From assembly GCA_005503065.1 (NCBI GenBank), contig SCOE01000005.1, positions 124,001 through 188,000 on the forward strand: DNA of 64,000 nucleotides. Direction: 5' to 3'. The DNA is from Comamonadaceae bacterium ALPHA2B. Its GTDB lineage: Bacteria; Pseudomonadota; Gammaproteobacteria; Burkholderiales; Burkholderiaceae_C. Both the position numbers and the translations under genes were made by a program. Shown here piece by piece: positions 60,268 to 64,000 of the stretch (its first letter is position 1; each line of letters begins with the position of its first letter). The notes beneath the pieces were generated by a model, which worked only from the letters and a program-made list of their open reading frames with translations, searched no databases and had not been told where the DNA came from.

Positions 60268-61094
60268 CCAACACCACCGGCAGTTCCGCTGCCGCACCGC
60301 GCGCCTTCGGGCTCATCATCGTCGGCGACGAGATCCTTTCCGGCAAGCGCGCCGACAAGCACCTGCCCAAGGTGATCGAGCTGCTCGCCGCCCGCGGCCT
60401 GCCGCTGGCCTGGGCCGAGTACGTGGGCGACGATCCGGTGCGCATCACGGCCGCGCTGCGGCGCGCCTTCGCCTCGGGCGACATCGTGTTTTCCACCGGT
60501 GGCATCGGCGCCACGCCCGACGACCACACGCGCCAATGCGCGGCGGCGGCGCTGGGCGTGCCGCTGGCGTTGCATCCGCAGGCCGAGGCGCTGATCCGCG
60601 AACGCATGCAGGACACGGCGCGCGAACAGGGCGTGCCCTACGAGCCCGACCGGCCCGACAACGTGCATCGCCTCAACATGGGGGTGTTTCCCGAGGGCGC
60701 GGCCATCATCCCCAACCCGTACAACAAGATTCCCGGCTTCAGCGTGCGCGACGTCCATTTCGTGCCCGGATTTCCCGTCATGGCCTGGCCCATGGTCGAG
60801 TGGGTGCTCGACACGCGTTATGGCGAACTGGCTCGGCCGCCCGGGGTGAGCGAGCGCTCCGTGATCGTTTTCGGTGCAATGGAGGCCAGCCTGACCCCGC
60901 TGATGCAGGCCGTGGAGGCGACGCACCCGGGCGTGAAGGTCTTCAGCCTGCCGAGCGTGGATCACCCTCAGTACGGGCGTCACATCGAGCTGGGCGTGAA
61001 GGGCGACGCCGCGCGGCTCGATGCCGCCTACTCGCAACTCAAGTCCGGATTGATCGATTTTGGTGCGTCCATTGGCCCTGAGTTGGTGCGATGA
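60264..61094 (+). CDS. Molybdopterin-binding domain protein (CinA N-terminal / MoaB-like)
   Basis: A 276-residue protein of the competence-damage CinA type: [19 protein letters not shown] and [18 protein letters not shown] are the MoCF-domain signature. It lacks the CinA C-terminal amidase domain. Related single-domain proteins act on pyridine-nucleotide derivatives, so a role in molybdenum cofactor synthesis should not be assumed. Translation is coupled to the EI24 gene (ATGA). Confidence 0.9.
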   Translation: MTNTTGSSAAAPRAFGLIIVGDEILSGKRADKHLPKVIELLAARGLPLAWAEYVGDDPVRITAALRRAFASGDIVFSTGGIGATPDDHTRQCAAAALGVPLALHPQAEALIRERMQDTAREQGVPYEPDRPDNVHRLNMGVFPEGAAIIPNPYNKIPGFSVRDVHFVPGFPVMAWPMVEWVLDTRYGELARPPGVSERSVIVFGAMEASLTPLMQAVEATHPGVKVFSLPSVDHPQYGRHIELGVKGDAARLDAAYSQLKSGLIDFGASIGPELVR

Positions 61095-61178
61095 TCGTTC
61101 GAGCACCATTTCGGGGTCATGCGGACCGACGGGCCGCCGAAAGGCGTATCGGGGTCGTGCGCCACCCGCGGTGAGAAT

Positions 61179-61194
61179 GGGCACAGAACCTGCA
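61179..61194 (+). promoter_or_regulatory. Sigma-54 promoter of glnA
   Basis: GGGCACAGAACCTGCA matches the -24/-12 pattern TGGCAC-N5-TTGCA: GG at 61180-61181 and GC at 61192-61193 with the required 10 bases between. It lies about 50 bases before the glnA start. NtrC control under nitrogen limitation is expected, and ntrB is encoded downstream. Confidence 0.75.
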
Positions 61195-61245
61195 TTCCCC
61201 GAATCCGTTTTTCTCTCAACCAACCATCCAAACCAGGAGAACCTG

Positions 61246-62661
61246 ATGGCCAAGACCGTCGCCGATGTACTGAAGCTCGTCAAGGAAAACGAGGTCAAGT
61301 TCGTCGACTTCCGATTCACCGACACCCGCGGCAAGGAACAGCACGTCACGGTGCCGATCAGCGCCTTCGACGAGGACAAGTTCTCCGCCGGCCACGCCTT
61401 CGACGGCTCCTCGGTGGCGGGCTGGAAGGGCATCGAAGCGTCGGACATGCAGCTCATGCCCGACCCGAACACGGCCAACATCGACCCGTTCTACGAAGAG
61501 ACGACGCTGTTCATGCAGTGCGACGTGCTGGAACCCGCCGACGGCAAGCCCTATGACCGCGATCCGCGCTCGGTGGCCAAGAAGGCCGAGGCCTACCTGA
61601 AGTCCACCGGCCTGGGTGACACCGCCTATTTCGGTCCCGAACCCGAATTCTTCATCTTCGACGGCGTGCGCTGGAGCAACGAGCCCGGCCGCGTGTTCAG
61701 CGAGATCGAGGAATACGAAGCCCCCTGGAACAGCGGCGCCAAGCTCGAAGGCGGCAACCGCGGCCACCGCCCCACCACCAAGGGCGGCTACTTCCCCGTT
61801 CCCCCGGTCGACAGCACGCAGGACATGCGCGCGGAGATGGTCCTGGTGCTCGAATCGCTGGGCATCCCGGTCGAAGTGTTCCACCATGAGGTGGCGGGCG
61901 CCGGCCAGAACGAGATCGGCACCAAGTTCTCGACGCTCGTGCAGCGCGCCGACTGGACGCAGGTCCTGAAGTACGTCGTCTGGAACGTGGCCAACACCTA
62001 CGGCAAGACGGCCACCTTCATGCCCAAGCCCTACGCTGGCGACAACGGTTCGGGCATGCACGTGCACCAGTCGATCTGGAAGGACGGCAAGAACCTGTTC
62101 GCCGGCGACGGCTATGCCGGCCTGTCGGACACGGCCCTGTACTACATCGGCGGCATCATCAAGCACGCCCGCGCGCTGAACGCCATCACCAACCCCGGTA
62201 CCAACAGCTACAAGCGCCTGGTGCCTGGCTTCGAAGCCCCGGTGAAGCTGGCCTACTCGGCCAAGAACCGCTCGGCCTCGATCCGCATCCCGTTCGTGAG
62301 CAACCCCAAGGGCCGCCGCATCGAGGCGCGCTTCCCCGATCCGTCGTCCAACCCCTACCTGTGCTTCTCGGCCCTGCTGATGGCCGGCCTGGACGGCATC
62401 GAGAACAAGATCCACCCGGGCGAAGCCGCCACCAAGGACCTGTACCACCTGCCGCCGGAAGAAGACGCGCTGGTGCCCACCGTGTGCCACAGCCTCGACC
62501 AGGCCCTGGAGTACCTCGACAAGGACCGTGCATTCCTGACCAAGGGCGGCGTGTTCACCGACTCGATGCTCGACGCCTACATCGACCTCAAGATGACCGA
62601 GGTGACGCGCTTCCGCATGGCGCCGCATCCGGTCGAGTTCGACATGTACTACTCGCTGTAA
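61246..62661 (+). CDS. glnA: Type I glutamine synthetase
   Basis: A 471-residue GSI-beta subunit making glutamine from glutamate, ammonia and ATP as a dodecamer. [12 protein letters not shown], the metal-binding [16 protein letters not shown] and [18 protein letters not shown] are conserved. Tyr400 in [10 protein letters not shown] is the adenylylation site, so GlnE control is likely. AGGAG precedes ATG 61246. The sigma-54 promoter and its own terminator make it a regulated single-gene unit ahead of ntrB. Confidence 0.98.
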   Translation: MAKTVADVLKLVKENEVKFVDFRFTDTRGKEQHVTVPISAFDEDKFSAGHAFDGSSVAGWKGIEASDMQLMPDPNTANIDPFYEETTLFMQCDVLEPADGKPYDRDPRSVAKKAEAYLKSTGLGDTAYFGPEPEFFIFDGVRWSNEPGRVFSEIEEYEAPWNSGAKLEGGNRGHRPTTKGGYFPVPPVDSTQDMRAEMVLVLESLGIPVEVFHHEVAGAGQNEIGTKFSTLVQRADWTQVLKYVVWNVANTYGKTATFMPKPYAGDNGSGMHVHQSIWKDGKNLFAGDGYAGLSDTALYYIGGIIKHARALNAITNPGTNSYKRLVPGFEAPVKLAYSAKNRSASIRIPFVSNPKGRRIEARFPDPSSNPYLCFSALLMAGLDGIENKIHPGEAATKDLYHLPPEEDALVPTVCHSLDQALEYLDKDRAFLTKGGVFTDSMLDAYIDLKMTEVTRFRMAPHPVEFDMYYSL

Positions 62662-62688
62662 TCGAAGGATCTCCTTCCAGCGTTCCAG

Positions 62689-62714
62689 AAGGACGGCCTC
62701 GGCCGTCCTTTTTT
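62689..62714 (+). terminator. Intrinsic terminator of glnA
   Basis: AAGGACGGCC and GGCCGTCCTT form a 10-bp stem with a two-base loop, followed by a T run. Confidence 0.92.
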
Positions 62715-62797
62715 CTTTGCAGGGGAACCGCCGGGAGGGCCCGTCGTCGAATTGCAAGAAAATGCAAGGCTCGATGCCTCCCACCGACCCGACGACC

Positions 62798-63307
62798 ATG
62801 AAGACCTTGACCCTTGCCATCGCGCTGTTCGCAGCGCTGGCCGGCCCGAGCGCGCAGGCGCAGGAGCGCGTCTGGCGCTGCGGCAACGAATACACGAACA
62901 ACGCCACCGATGCGCAACGCCGGGGCTGCAAGCCGATGGAAGGCGGCAACATCACCGTGGTCCAGGGCACGCGGCCTTCGGGCGCATCCACCGCGTCGGC
63001 CGGCGGCTCCACGGGCAGTGCCGCGCGCGCGCCCGCCGGCAGCCCGCGCGTCGAGAGTGCCGACCAGCGTGCACGCGACAGCGACGCGCGCGCGGTGCTC
63101 GAGTCCGAGCTCAAGAAGGCGCAAGCCCGCCAGGCCGAACTGCTCAAGGAATACAACAACGGCGAGCCCGAGAAGCAGGGCAGCGAGGCCAAGAACTACC
63201 AGAAGTACCTGGATCGCGTGGCCGACATGAAAGCCCAGATCGCGCGCAACGAAAGCGATATCGCCGGCCTGCAGCGCGAGATCGGCCGCCTGCCGGCCAA
63301 CCGCTGA
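62798..63307 (+). CDS. Secreted DUF4124-like protein with coiled-coil end
   Basis: A 169-residue exported protein: signal peptide (LTLAIALFAALAGPSAQAQE), a short Cys-containing domain (VWRCGNEYTNNATDAQRRGC) resembling DUF4124, a low-complexity Ser/Gly linker, then a charged heptad-like helix (about 105-165; ELKKAQARQAELLKEYN). Function unknown. Its TGA overlaps the ATG of ntrB (TGATG), so the two are coupled. The same order glnA-this gene-ntrB appears plausible as a family-specific arrangement. Confidence 0.8.
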   Translation: MKTLTLAIALFAALAGPSAQAQERVWRCGNEYTNNATDAQRRGCKPMEGGNITVVQGTRPSGASTASAGGSTGSAARAPAGSPRVESADQRARDSDARAVLESELKKAQARQAELLKEYNNGEPEKQGSEAKNYQKYLDRVADMKAQIARNESDIAGLQREIGRLPANR

Positions 63308-64000
63308 TGGCCTTCGGTAAGCCGGCGCCGGCCAGCAAGCGCTTCCAGGCCTTCGACCTGCTGTCGACGTTGATCGCCGTCATCCGCGGCGACGGTGCGC
63401 TGCTGTTCGCCAACTCGGCGCTCGAAGATGCGATGGGCATCTCGCGGCGCACGCTCGAGGGTGCGCCGTTCAGCCAGAGCTTCATGGAGCCCAACGTGCT
63501 GCTCACGGCCATCGCGGGCGCCCGCAGCAACGACTTCGCGACGCTGCGCTACGAGGCCTTCCTGCGCCGCGGCACGCAGGAGCCGCTGCCGGTGCAGGTC
63601 ACGCTCGCGCAGACCGACCGCGCGGGTGAGTTGGTCGTCGAGATGTCACCGCAGGAGCAGCAGGCGCGGCAGGACCGTGAAGAACGCCTGCTGGGCCAGG
63701 CGCAGGCCAACAAGGAACTGATCCGCAACCTCGCGCACGAGATCAAGAACCCGCTCGGCGGCATCCGTGGTGCCGCGCAGCTGCTGCAGATGGAGGTCGA
63801 CTCGCGCGACCTCGTGGAATACACGCAGGTCATCATCCACGAGGCCGACCGACTGCAGACCCTGGTCGACCGCCTGCTGGCGCCGCATCGCAGGCCGCAC
63901 GTGGTGGGTGACGTGAACGTGCACGAGGTGTGCGAGCGCGTGCGCTCGGTGCTGCTGGCCGAGTTTCCGCACGACCTGGAGATCGAGCGCGATTTCGATC
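63307..64000 (+). CDS. glnL: Nitrogen regulation sensor kinase NtrB (3' end cut by window edge)
   Basis: The first 231 codons are present. A PAS domain (about 18-110; STLIAVIRGDGALLFANSAL) is followed by HisKA with the phospho-accepting histidine in NLAHEIKNPLGGIRGAAQLL. NtrB phosphorylates NtrC, which activates the glnA sigma-54 promoter, under PII control. The catalytic ATPase domain and ntrC should lie beyond base 64000. Confidence 0.93.
   Translation, partial: MAFGKPAPASKRFQAFDLLSTLIAVIRGDGALLFANSALEDAMGISRRTLEGAPFSQSFMEPNVLLTAIAGARSNDFATLRYEAFLRRGTQEPLPVQVTLAQTDRAGELVVEMSPQEQQARQDREERLLGQAQANKELIRNLAHEIKNPLGGIRGAAQLLQMEVDSRDLVEYTQVIIHEADRLQTLVDRLLAPHRRPHVVGDVNVHEVCERVRSVLLAEFPHDLEIERDFD

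Noticed and set aside
1-64000. CRISPR arrays, prophage, insertion sequences or plasmid functions.
   Set aside because: No regularly spaced direct repeats, transposase, integrase or replication genes were found; nearly all genes are chromosomal housekeeping, transport or metabolism.

Overview
The window is GC-rich chromosomal DNA from a betaproteobacterium of the order Burkholderiales, most likely family Comamonadaceae and close to Variovorax. The evidence is a tmRNA whose tag reads ANDERFALAA, the housekeeping order gyrA-serC-pheA-tyrA-aroA/cmk-rpsA-ihfB-lapA-lapB, an AroA-Cmk fusion, many TRAP and Bug-type uptake proteins, and a short AT-rich palindromic repeat scattered between and inside genes. 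No phage, insertion sequence, CRISPR array, tRNA or rRNA was seen.

Layout: 1-0.9 kb, start-proximal part of a Rieske oxygenase. 1.1-4.2 kb, xseB-ispA-dxs (isoprenoid precursors). 4.3-8.2 kb, a TRAP transporter split over two convergent strands, plus a small membrane protein. 8.4-9.6 kb, an EgtB/SenA-like sulfoxide-synthase-type protein with an altered iron-ligand motif. 9.7-12.8 kb, a hybrid histidine kinase and an NTF2-like protein flanking a perfect 19-bp palindrome. 12.8-15.9 kb, molybdate uptake (modABC) and its regulator ModE. 15.9-25.1 kb, a thioredoxin, a GAF-Fis regulator and a seven-gene molybdenum hydroxylase operon (coxSLM, coxD, coxE, coxG, xdhC). 25.1-26.1 kb, a Bug-type binding protein. 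26.3-32.6 kb, the Mrp Na+/H+ antiporter operon (fused mrpA, then C, D, E, F, G). 32.7-36.1 kb, a second TRAP transporter with crcB. 36.2-49.0 kb, comEA and the housekeeping block from lapB to gyrA. 49.3-51.8 kb, ompA, ubiG, gph and ssrA. 52-61.1 kb, methyltransferase, gamma-glutamyltransferase, pseudouridine synthase, beta-propeller, deacetylase, fatty acid hydroxylase-like, EI24 and molybdopterin-binding proteins. 61.2-64 kb, glnA, a small DUF4124-like gene and the start of glnL/ntrB.

Three threads link the genes. (1) Molybdenum: near-identical 23-bp operators lie in front of modA and modE, and a half-conserved copy lies in front of the molybdenum hydroxylase operon, suggesting one ModE circuit that couples molybdate uptake to the cofactor-using enzyme. 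(2) Nitrogen: glnA has a well-spaced sigma-54 promoter and leads into ntrB. (3) A roughly 60-bp dispersed element (GCTAT, short AT spacer, ATAGC, then a GCGC/GGGCG hairpin and a T-rich end) occurs about nine times. Some copies are intergenic, one supplies the mrpG stop codon, and others lie inside coding sequence (AroA loop, deacetylase signal peptide, CoxG tail, pseudouridine synthase). This apparent domestication of a mini-repeat into protein sequence is the most unusual signal in the window.

Starts, domains and motifs were read by eye. No database search or folding program was run.
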